A stretch of DNA of 5,235 nt from Spirochaetota bacterium. Its GTDB lineage: Bacteria; Spirochaetota; UBA4802; UBA5550. The notes under the pieces are model-generated. The model had not been told where the DNA came from. It searched no databases and worked only from the letters and a program-made list of their open reading frames with translations. The stretch spans positions 1-5,235 of the forward strand of contig JAKJGD010000192.1 of NCBI GenBank assembly GCA_022704585.1. The letters are read 5' to 3'. How positions within the stretch are numbered: the stretch's first letter is position 1; each line of letters opens with the position of its first letter. The position numbers and the translations under genes were made by a program. This document shows positions 1-5,205 of the stretch, piece after piece.

Positions 1-324
1 GACCTCGGCCACGATCTGCAGCGCGCTCGGCCCTCCCGTGAAAGCGAATACGATCCCCTTCAGGCCCGGCAGCCCGCGCCGGATGTCGTCGTTCAGCTGC
101 TGGCCTATCGCCCTGCGAAGCGCCCGGGCATACTCCCGCAGGGGCGGTTCCACGCCCATGTCGGCGGCCAGGTAATCGAAATGATAGCGGTGATAGCGAA
201 GCGCCTCCGCAATGATTGCGGACCAGCGGCGCCGGGCGCGGGCCAGGTACAGTGCCAGTACCGCCGTGCACGCGCACGCGCCTGCGATACCCGTTATGAT
301 GCAAAGCAGATTCCGCGAAACCAC
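1..324 (-). CDS. Membrane-anchored protein of unknown function, N-terminal part (cut by window edge)
   Basis: The minus-strand frame is open without interruption from the start to position 1, so the 3' part lies outside the window and 108 codons are visible. I chose the GTG at 324-322 because AGGGAGG sits 7 nt upstream of it. An in-frame ATG at 345-343 is possible but has GAAGG only 2-3 nt before it. The protein opens with a short polar stretch, then one hydrophobic helix (about residues 4-26, LLCIITGIAGACACTAVLAL), then a basic stop-transfer RARRRW. This predicts a single N-terminal membrane anchor with a cytoplasmic remainder. The following part is charged and helical (SAIIAEALRYHRYHFDYLAA), then LNDDIRRGLPGLKGIVFAFTG. 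I do not recognise the family. It is divergent from the Mla-like operon, so any functional link would be through shared regulation only. I am confident it is coding because of the strong start signal, anchor topology and high third-position GC. Confidence 0.68.
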   Translation of the reverse strand, partial: MVSRNLLCIITGIAGACACTAVLALYLARARRRWSAIIAEALRYHRYHFDYLAADMGVEPPLREYARALRRAIGQQLNDDIRRGLPGLKGIVFAFTGGPSALQIVAEV

Positions 325-406
325 TCCTGGTCCTCCCTGCGGCATTACCTTCTTCACTAGGAGATAACGAATGCCGGCGCAACCATTTTCCGGTGCCGTC
401 TGCAAA

Positions 407-435
407 ATTATAAGACGCCTGTCCGGCTGAATAAA
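407..435 (-). promoter_or_regulatory. Possible promoter for the leftward gene
   Basis: Read on the minus strand, a perfect TATAAT (-10) lies at 412-407, inside TTATAAT. The hexamer 17 nt upstream (435-430, TTTATT) is a poor -35 match, so recognition would depend on the -10 or on an activator. The -10 is about 85 nt from the GTG start. The call rests on motif and position only. Confidence 0.35.
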
Positions 436-440
436 CAGGC
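417..440. promoter_or_regulatory. Inverted repeat GCCTGT-N12-ACAGGC, possible operator
   Basis: Two perfectly complementary 6-nt arms (417-422 and 435-440) are separated by 12 nt. The arm centres are 18 nt apart, close to two helical turns, as expected for a dimeric regulator. The element overlaps the -35/spacer area of the proposed leftward promoter, where a bound protein could block it. A 6-nt arm pair can also occur by chance, so the role is inferred. Confidence 0.25.
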
Positions 441-441
441 A

Positions 442-468
442 CCGGCATGGCCGGGAGACCCGTGCCGG
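442..468. repeat. Inverted repeat / hairpin in the divergent intergenic region
   Basis: CCGGCATG (442-449) pairs with CGTGCCGG (461-468), giving 8 bp with one G-T wobble around an 11-nt loop. GCGGGAG and then the T-rich TTTTATTATT follow on the plus strand. It resembles a weak terminator but no plus-strand gene lies upstream. It sits just before the rightward promoter, so an operator or a barrier between the divergent units is equally possible. Confidence 0.3.
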
Positions 469-483
469 GCGGGAGTTTTATTA

Positions 484-510
484 TTGACATTCTTTTTATA
501 TGCGGATAGT
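484..510 (+). promoter_or_regulatory. Likely promoter of the five-gene operon
   Basis: A perfect TTGACA (-35) lies at 484-489. The best -10 is GATAGT at 505-510 (4 of 6 matches, 15-nt spacer). TAGTTT at 507-512 gives a 17-nt spacer but matches less well. The surrounding DNA is clearly AT-richer than the genes. Transcription would start near 517, leaving a leader of about 90 nt before the first gene at 610. No riboswitch-like fold was obvious in that leader. Confidence 0.5.
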
Positions 511-609
511 TTCCTAATCTCTTAAATCCATCTGAATTAATTCTATTGAACCGTGTGCGGTGCTTTACAAAACCCGTTGGATATCGATTTTTTTTATTGG
601 AGACAGGCC

Positions 610-1599
610 ATGTTCATGAAAAAAGCGTGCATCATGATAATCGCTTTACTGTTCCCCGTAGTCACCATTCTTGCCGGCGATCCCGCGGGCGAGTTCGGGA
701 AGATGATCAAGGATATCTATAATTTCGCGCCTTCGAAAGTTTCCGACGAGGTACGGAAGGCCAAGGCGGGAGAGATGGACAAGCTCTGGGACCTGGTAGG
801 GTCAAACAAGGGAATCTATCTGCCCCTGCTGAGAAAAGAGCTGCAGGCGCCGGACAATAACCCGTTTTTTTATTTTGACGGCTCAATGCTGCTGCTGAAA
901 CATTCGACCAGGAAGGACGATTGCGAGACCGCCGCAGGCGCCATTGCCAGGTCGGACCTCGATGACATCCAGGGTTATAATTATTTTCAGGTTGTCCACG
1001 GGCTTGCCTGCATGAATGTCGACGTGTATCCCGCGGTTGATACCATGCTGAATTCGCCCGATCTGAAGGTCTTTGTCGCCGACCATGTGCTCACCCTTGG
1101 GCAGAATTATTCCGTGCTCTATTGCCTGCTCTGCATGGATGAAGGCGTGTACATGGACCGGCTCATCCGGAGACTGAAAACCGAGAAACATCCTGAAACC
1201 GTTAAGACAATTATAATGGCCATAGCCTATACCGTGACCGACAGGGGGCAGAAGGCGATTGCCGATTACATGGAATCGTGCAGGAACCGCGAGCTGAAAG
1301 AGTACGCTAAAACCTACAGCGTGCTTGAGACCAAAAAGAAGCTGCCGGAAAAAGAGGTCAAATCGAAGAGAAAATTCTTCCGCACGTTCCTGGACGACTT
1401 CGTGAACAGGAACTACGGGTCCAGGGAGTACGACTTCAAGGAGTATGCCGGGGACGCGTATTACCTGGTGAAAAAAGAAGACTATCCGAGGATCAAGGCG
1501 CTGCGGAAGGCCCAGGCGCAGAGGGTGAGCGACGAGGCGCTCGGCGAAATCGATTTTTTAACCATGCTGCTGCAATACTCGTTTACGTCCGGAGATTGA
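610..1599 (+). CDS. Exported alpha-helical (HEAT-like) repeat protein, function unknown
   Basis: This is a 329-residue protein and the first gene of the operon. I chose ATG 610 because GGAG at 599-602 lies 7 nt upstream and the N-terminus then reads MFMKKACIMIIALLFPVVTI, a classic Sec signal peptide (ATG 616 is equally good for the signal). Cleavage is likely near LAG-DPAG, residues 21-27. An upstream in-frame ATG at 553 would bury the signal and lacks a ribosome site. No lipobox cysteine is present, so the mature protein should be soluble in the periplasm. The body (about 55-245) is a run of amphipathic helices with recognisable blocks FFYFDGSMLLL (86-96) and HVLTLGQNYSVLYCLL (159-174), which remind me of HEAT-repeat-annotated bacterial proteins. 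A basic linker (KKKLPEKEVKSKRKF, 242-256) leads to a C-terminal helical tail. The tail's last stretch (305-323) resembles that of the next gene. No catalytic motif is seen. A scaffold or binding role with the downstream Mla-like complex is inferred from context only. Confidence 0.85.
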   Translation: MFMKKACIMIIALLFPVVTILAGDPAGEFGKMIKDIYNFAPSKVSDEVRKAKAGEMDKLWDLVGSNKGIYLPLLRKELQAPDNNPFFYFDGSMLLLKHSTRKDDCETAAGAIARSDLDDIQGYNYFQVVHGLACMNVDVYPAVDTMLNSPDLKVFVADHVLTLGQNYSVLYCLLCMDEGVYMDRLIRRLKTEKHPETVKTIIMAIAYTVTDRGQKAIADYMESCRNRELKEYAKTYSVLETKKKLPEKEVKSKRKFFRTFLDDFVNRNYGSREYDFKEYAGDAYYLVKKEDYPRIKALRKAQAQRVSDEALGEIDFLTMLLQYSFTSGD

Positions 1600-1646
1600 C
1601 GCTTCCCATGGCATTCGCACTGTAATAATTGCCACAGGAGATTTGT

Positions 1647-2816
1647 ATGCGAACTATGTTTGTTGTGCTGTTCCTGCTCGCTGCCGTGATTTCGGCGGGG
1701 GCCGGGACAAAAAGCAGGCTCATCGATGACATCGACAGGCTTGTTCTTCGATACGAATTCGATAACGCGGACGCGTCAAAGCCGGATCCGAAAAAAACGG
1801 ACCCGGAGAAACTGTCGGCGATACTCGACACGAAACCCGATGAGCTTTCCGCATCGATTGCAGCGCAGATTCAGAAAAATCCCGCAGAATCCTACGCGCA
1901 GATTATCCGCGTGCTCGGTTCTCCCGGGCTCGCGGATCCGGCACTCTCCGTGTACCTGTGGGCCCTGAGCCATACAAGGCACGAGAAGTCCGCGGATGAT
2001 ATAATCGGCCTGGCACAAAAGAACAGGGATATCAGCGTAAAGTCGGTTGTCGATGCCCTGGACAGGATCGGCACGGAAAAAGCTAAAGACTATTTATTCG
2101 GCATGATCGGCAAAAACAAGGACGACAACGTCACATTCGCCATCCTGTCCTCCCTTGCCGGGCACAAGTATGCCAGGGCATTGCCGCAATCCGGCCTCTA
2201 TCTGAAGGAAGACATGGACGAGAGCTACTGGAAGATGATGATCGTGTTCGGAAAATACGGGAGCGCCTGCGAGCAGTTCCTCATGGGTAAAATCAACGAC
2301 CCTGACCGTACGGTGCGATACAATTCGATCTTCCTGCTGGGAAATGTCCTGCTCTATCCCGGCATCGCTCCCGTGGTGATGCAGCAGTATTGGGACGAGA
2401 AGGACGCCGGGATCCGCAGGCTGATGCTCACCGTGTCGATCAACCTCCTGCACGACATGGACGCGGTATTCGGGTTCCTGGGTAAAGCCGCCGAAACCGA
2501 GAAGGACAGGGAGACGGCGGAGATGGCGCGAAAATACGCGGCTGACAGGGCGATGATCGAGAAAAAGATCGCCGACTACAGGGGAGCGAAAAAGGTAAAC
2601 AGGAAAGAGTTCCGGAAAGAATACGACAAGTCCATTAAGTCGCTCGGGAAAGAATGCGATTATTACGCCGTCAGCATCCTGAGCGATATCAGCGATGAGG
2701 CCAGCCTGGTCAGGATGCGGGAGAATTTTCTTTTAAGAAACTCGGATGAATGCCTGCTCGATCTCAACAAGCTGAACCTGCTGATACTGTATAACAGGTT
2801 TATCGTGAAGAAATGA
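1647..2816 (+). CDS. Exported HEAT-repeat-like protein, function unknown
   Basis: This is a 389-residue protein. ATG 1647 is set by AGGAG at 1636-1640 with 6-nt spacing. It yields a signal peptide (MRTMFVVLFLLAAVISAGAG) with probable cleavage around residues 18-20, so the product should be periplasmic. A TTG further upstream (1629) would precede this site and is unlikely. Residues 25-65 form a charged region rich in D, K and P. About residues 80-310 are tandem helical pairs. The clearest HEAT-like unit is DPDRTVRYNSIFLLGNVL (218-235), with further pairs around 113-170 and 240-300. A basic segment (305-335) leads to a C-terminal module. Its end, RNSDECLLDLNKLNLLILY (364-382), resembles the end of the preceding protein. 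HEAT repeats bind proteins or act as scaffolds, and no enzyme motif is visible. The gene lies 47 nt after the previous gene and 25 nt before the permease, consistent with co-transcription. Confidence 0.85.
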   Translation: MRTMFVVLFLLAAVISAGAGTKSRLIDDIDRLVLRYEFDNADASKPDPKKTDPEKLSAILDTKPDELSASIAAQIQKNPAESYAQIIRVLGSPGLADPALSVYLWALSHTRHEKSADDIIGLAQKNRDISVKSVVDALDRIGTEKAKDYLFGMIGKNKDDNVTFAILSSLAGHKYARALPQSGLYLKEDMDESYWKMMIVFGKYGSACEQFLMGKINDPDRTVRYNSIFLLGNVLLYPGIAPVVMQQYWDEKDAGIRRLMLTVSINLLHDMDAVFGFLGKAAETEKDRETAEMARKYAADRAMIEKKIADYRGAKKVNRKEFRKEYDKSIKSLGKECDYYAVSILSDISDEASLVRMRENFLLRNSDECLLDLNKLNLLILYNRFIVKK

Positions 2817-2841
2817 GCGCCGGGCAGGCGGCACAGTGTAT

Positions 2842-3498
2842 ATGGTACAGGAACAGGTAAAACTCAACCGGCTGTTGAACCGCGTCCCTCTCTACGAGAT
2901 CGCCCGCATACTCTTTTCCAAGTCCAAGGCCGAGGCCAAGGAGTTCTCCCGTGTCGTGCTGCAGCAGGTCTATTTCACCTTCAACCAAGCGCTGTTGCTG
3001 CTGACGGTACTGGCCATCCTGATCATCGCGCGCTCCTGCACCGCGGTGGCGACCGAGACGGCGGTCATGAAATACAACCGCGAGATAGAGGCGCTCGAGC
3101 TGATGGGGATCCCGGCGGTCGACTTCGTGTTCGCGCCGCGGATACTGGCCGGCGCGATCAGCAGCTTCTGCATGTCCTTCGCCTTCGTCATCATAGCATT
3201 TTTCGGGACCTGGCTCTCCAAGAACTGGTTCGCGGCGATGTCCCTCCGGCACCTCTACAACGAGATCTCGCAGGCGATAACCGCCGCCGACATCGTGTAT
3301 TTCATCCTGAAGACGACCATCGTGGGCGCCGGGATCTTCTGGATCGCGTGCGCCAAGGGGCTCTCGCTGGGCCGGGGCTCGTTCGAGGTGCCCGTGGTCG
3401 CGATGCAGGCGGTGGTCGACGGCTTCATCTGGGCCTTTGCCACGCATATATTTTTTGCCTCGCTGTTTATCATGACGCACGGATTCTACCTTTTCTAG
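2842..3498 (+). CDS. mlaE: MlaE-family ABC permease, internally shortened
   Basis: This is a 218-residue inner-membrane protein of the MlaE/YrbE permease family, which in standard systems forms the lipid path between MlaF and the MlaD ring. Family identity rests on the family-typical block MKYNREIEALELMGIPAVDF (76-95, cytoplasmic coupling helix) followed by APRILAG (98-104), and on the N-terminal interfacial stretch QQVYFTFNQA (41-50). Hydrophobic helices are visible at about 50-64, 104-124, 151-172 and 190-211, so four rather than the usual five. Length is also below the usual ~260. The normal stretch between the QVYFTG-type block and the ARSGTA-type block, including a membrane helix and the RELGP motif, appears absent. 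Residue 50 leads almost directly into LLLLTVLAILIIARSCTAVA. The frame is intact. GTG 2836 is an alternative start, and only AGGCGG (2826-2831) serves as a weak ribosome site. An in-frame stop at 2806 rules out a longer N-terminus. Confidence 0.85.
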   Translation: MVQEQVKLNRLLNRVPLYEIARILFSKSKAEAKEFSRVVLQQVYFTFNQALLLLTVLAILIIARSCTAVATETAVMKYNREIEALELMGIPAVDFVFAPRILAGAISSFCMSFAFVIIAFFGTWLSKNWFAAMSLRHLYNEISQAITAADIVYFILKTTIVGAGIFWIACAKGLSLGRGSFEVPVVAMQAVVDGFIWAFATHIFFASLFIMTHGFYLF

Positions 3499-3507
3499 GG
3501 AGCGGGA

Positions 3508-4293
3508 ATGGCGAACGCGCTGTTATCATTCAGGGACGTGGTCGGGGTCTCGCAGGAAGGCCCCCTTGACCCCGCTTTCCCCGTGAGCTTCGAGCTGATG
3601 CAGGGGGAGATCGGCGTGATCAGGGGCGGCATCAGGGCGTCCTCGCTGATACGCCTGGCCGCCGGCAGGGGGATCGTCATGAAGGGGGCCATGAGCATCA
3701 TGGGGAATGCCGTGGGCGCGGGCGACGACCCGGCCCGGTATCTCTCCCTCAATTTCACGAAGAAGTTCAGGTCCTCCCTGGGGTTCTGCCACGGCTTCGG
3801 CGGCCTGATCGCCAACATGAGCATGGTCCAGAACGTCATGCTCCCCGCCCATTACCACTCCGGGCTCAAGGCCATCAGGCCGTTCTACGAGCTGGCGAAG
3901 GAGCGGCTGCGGGAGATCGGCGTGCCGGAGGAGATGTGGGTGCTGCGGCCGTGCGACGTCCCGCACGAGTTCCAGAAGCGCGCGCTCCTGGCCCGCGCGG
4001 TCATCCACCAGCCGGTCATCCTGCTCCTGGACGAGCCCACCAACGCGATACCCTGGAGGGAGACCCACCGGATCGTGTCCTGGATACTGAAGCAGAAGGA
4101 GACGGGGAGGGGCGTCCTGGTGGCGACCAGCAACGATCCGTTCGCGGGGCTCATCGGCGACTGGATGGTGGACCTTGACACCAATACGATCATTAACGGC
4201 AATGACGCGATACAGCGGCACCTGGGGGACCTGGCGTCCCGCGGCAGCGCCCTGCTGAAAAAACAACTAAAGGCGGGTGACGGCAATGCATAA
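3508..4293 (+). CDS. mlaF: MlaF-like ABC ATPase subunit with degenerate catalytic motifs
   Basis: This 261-residue protein aligns by eye along the whole ABC ATPase fold of MlaF, near the usual ~265 residues. The ATPase normally sits on the cytoplasmic face of MlaE and powers lipid movement. The P-loop region reads IRGGIRAS (38-45) where GPSGSGKS is expected, so the nucleotide-binding lysine is Ala44. The following SLIRLAAG (46-53) matches the usual helix. The Q-loop position is His95 (GFCHGFGGLI). The signature LSGGM is replaced by VPHEF (151-155), although the next residues QKRALLARA are typical. Walker B is preserved: VILLLDEPT (170-178) with Asp175 and Glu176. The D-loop is NAIPW, and the H-loop His is Asn209 (ATSND). 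ATP hydrolysis is therefore doubtful, though the fold looks maintained. Start ATG 3508 has GGGAG at 3498-3502 (5-nt spacing). The gene begins 9 nt after the permease stop, and its end overlaps the MCE gene by 8 nt. Confidence 0.88.
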   Translation: MANALLSFRDVVGVSQEGPLDPAFPVSFELMQGEIGVIRGGIRASSLIRLAAGRGIVMKGAMSIMGNAVGAGDDPARYLSLNFTKKFRSSLGFCHGFGGLIANMSMVQNVMLPAHYHSGLKAIRPFYELAKERLREIGVPEEMWVLRPCDVPHEFQKRALLARAVIHQPVILLLDEPTNAIPWRETHRIVSWILKQKETGRGVLVATSNDPFAGLIGDWMVDLDTNTIINGNDAIQRHLGDLASRGSALLKKQLKAGDGNA

Positions 4294-4936
4294 TAAGGCA
4301 CTGATCGGAACGATATTCATCACGCTGGTCTTTATCGGCAACGTCCTCTACATCGGCAAGAAGAACCTCTGGTTCGAGCCGAAGAACAGGTACTGGACCG
4401 TGCTGAAATACGGGGAGGGGCTCCGCGAGGGCACCCTGGTCACGTTCAACGGCATCAAGATGGGCGAGGTGTCGGAGCTCAGCGTGAACGACGACAACAT
4501 GATCGAGGTGAAATTCTACGTGCGCGAGTCGCTGGCCGAGAAGATATCCGCCGAATCGCGGGTGCGGGTGACGCGCTCCATGATGATCGGCGACAAGCGG
4601 CTCGAGATCCTGCCCGGGGCCCGGGGCGCTGCGCCCCTGCAGAGCAGCAGCTACATCCCCGGCGAGGACGTGCGCGAGCTGTCCGAGCTGCTGAGCGGGG
4701 GCGAGCAGCTCCAGCGGATGATGCCCCAGCTCATACGGCTGCTCAACAATATCGACATCATAACCACCAGCGTGGCGGAGAACCCGGACCTGATCGGCAA
4801 GGTGGGCAAGATCATGGACGAGGCGTTCGTGCTTCTGAAGACCGTGGAGCGCTCCTGGCTCTTCAAGGGCAGCTACAAGGAGTTCCAGCAGGAGCAGCAG
4901 AAGCGGCGGCCGGACGCGTGGAAGGTGGAGCATTGA
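4286..4936 (+). CDS. mlaD: MlaD-type MCE-domain lipid-binding protein
   Basis: This is a 216-residue protein, slightly longer than E. coli MlaD (about 183). One N-terminal membrane helix (about 5-24, ALIGTIFITLVFIGNVLYIG) anchors it with the rest in the periplasm. The MCE domain spans about 36-111 and shows the usual pattern: Y-GEGLREGTLVTFNGIKMGEV (42-62), then the strands IEVKFYV and SRVRVTRSMMIGDKRLEILPG (91-111). MCE proteins assemble into hexameric rings that hold lipid between MlaE and periplasmic partners. After a short linker, amphipathic helices (about 128-192, LSELLSGGEQLQRMMPQLI onward) probably form the central channel bundle, and the tail is charged (QQEQQKRRPD). No residue loss comparable to that of the ATPase is seen. 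ATG 4286 is preferred, with AGGCGGG at 4271-4277. GTG 4277 lies inside that site. The 8-nt overlap with the ATPase gene suggests translational coupling and one-to-one production. Confidence 0.92.
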   Translation: MHNKALIGTIFITLVFIGNVLYIGKKNLWFEPKNRYWTVLKYGEGLREGTLVTFNGIKMGEVSELSVNDDNMIEVKFYVRESLAEKISAESRVRVTRSMMIGDKRLEILPGARGAAPLQSSSYIPGEDVRELSELLSGGEQLQRMMPQLIRLLNNIDIITTSVAENPDLIGKVGKIMDEAFVLLKTVERSWLFKGSYKEFQQEQQKRRPDAWKVEH

Positions 4937-4941
4937 TTGCA

Positions 4942-4957
4942 CCGGGTTTTAACCCGG
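4942..4957 (+). repeat. Hairpin just after the last gene of the operon
   Basis: CCGGGT-TTTA-ACCCGG forms a perfect 6-bp GC-rich stem starting 5 nt after the mlaD-like stop. No T-tract follows (CGGCATCAGG), so it is not a standard intrinsic terminator. It may protect the 3' end or be a repeat. A close counterpart, CCGGGT-TATG-ACCCGG, occurs at 5167-5182. Confidence 0.5.
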
Positions 4958-4980
4958 CGGCATCAGGGAGGACCATCTTA

Positions 4981-5017
4981 CCATGTCATCCCCGCGAAAG
5001 CGGGGATCCATTGGTCA
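4981..5017. repeat. Palindromic intergenic repeat, copy 1
   Basis: The 37-nt element carries a perfect hairpin, ATCCCCGC-GAAA-GCGGGGAT (4988-5007): an 8-bp stem closed by a GNRA-type tetraloop, flanked by CCATGTC and CCATTGGTCA. Elements of the GTCATTCCCGCGAAAGCGGG type are widespread in bacterial intergenic DNA, for example the dRS3-like repeats of Neisseria. This is a GC-variant of that type. It is identical to the copy at 5081-5117. Confidence 0.85.
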
Positions 5018-5053
5018 ACATGATGAATTATTTGTGAGATATTTCTGGTTTAT

Positions 5054-5067
5054 GCGCCGCCCGGCGC
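5054..5067. repeat. GC palindrome, copy 1
   Basis: GCGCCG-CC-CGGCGC is a perfect inverted repeat (stem of at least 5 bp with a 4-nt loop). It recurs exactly 100 nt downstream and belongs to the tandem duplication. Confidence 0.65.
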
Positions 5068-5080
5068 AAGGGTTCACCTC

Positions 5081-5117
5081 CCATGTCATCCCCGCGAAAG
5101 CGGGGATCCATTGGTCA
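5081..5117. repeat. Palindromic intergenic repeat, copy 2
   Basis: This is a 37-of-37 match to 4981-5017, with the hairpin at 5088-5107. Both copies have the same orientation. Perfect identity beside diverged flanks suggests recent copying, or gene-conversion-like homogenisation. Confidence 0.85.
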
Positions 5118-5154
5118 TCAGGTTCATTCCTGGGTTAGCTGTTCAAGGTTTGTA

Positions 5155-5167
5155 CGCCGCCCGGCGC
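5155..5167. repeat. GC palindrome, copy 2
   Basis: CGCCG-CC-CGGCG (5155-5166) plus the next base matches copy 1. The outermost G is replaced by A at 5154. Its right end abuts the CCGGGT hairpin at 5167-5182, so the two folds compete for C5167. Confidence 0.6.
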
Positions 5168-5182
5168 CGGGTTATGACCCGG
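5167..5182. repeat. CCGGGT hairpin, second copy
   Basis: CCGGGT-TATG-ACCCGG has the same arms as the hairpin at 4942-4957 and a different loop. The two copies frame the 100-bp duplication, which makes the block look like a composite repeat unit bounded by like hairpins. Confidence 0.5.
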
Positions 5183-5205
5183 GGCGGGTCGTGCATTGTT
5201 ATGAG

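Larger units (their letters stand above)
4981..5180. repeat. Diverged 100-bp tandem duplication
   Basis: Two units (4981-5080 and 5081-5180) are in exact 100-nt register. The first 37 nt are identical, and 13 nt at unit positions 75-87 are identical (5055-5067 and 5155-5167). The 37 nt between them match at only about 20 positions by hand comparison. The conserved parts are exactly the palindromic elements, so the hairpins are preserved or homogenised while the linker drifts. Confidence 0.8.

Noticed and set aside
553..609. Longer N-terminus for the first operon gene from ATG 553
   Set aside because: It would place 19 mostly polar residues before a clear signal peptide and has no ribosome site, whereas ATG 610 has GGAG at proper spacing.
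346..609. tRNA or small structured RNA in the divergent intergenic region
   Set aside because: No cloverleaf, T-loop (GTTCRANYC) pattern or long stem is visible. Only promoter-like hexamers and two short inverted repeats are seen.
2800..3480. Long minus-strand open frame opposite the permease gene
   Set aside because: Its product is a low-complexity run rich in R, G, D and H, typical of an antisense shadow in GC-rich DNA. The plus strand encodes a recognisable family.
3526..4266. Long minus-strand open frame opposite the ATPase gene
   Set aside because: Same reason: biased composition, no domain, and the ABC ATPase fold is clear on the plus strand.
3508..4293. ATPase gene as a frameshifted pseudogene
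   Set aside because: The fold aligns end to end in a single frame with no stop or shift, Walker B and flanking helices are preserved, and spacing to both neighbours is normal for an operon. The altered motifs are substitutions.
4193..4942. Long minus-strand open frame opposite the MCE gene
   Set aside because: Composition is Leu/His/Arg/Val-rich without a family pattern, and it spans the ATPase-MCE junction and the stop region.
4981..5117. CRISPR-like pair of repeats
   Set aside because: Only two copies, a 63-nt gap that itself contains a second shared element, and no cas gene. The 100-nt tandem duplication explains it better.
4983..5138. Small plus-strand reading frame (51 codons) after the operon, with AGGGAGGA 10 nt upstream
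   Set aside because: It lies entirely within the tandem palindromic repeats and reads each repeat copy in a different frame, so its protein has no repeat or family character. Most likely chance.
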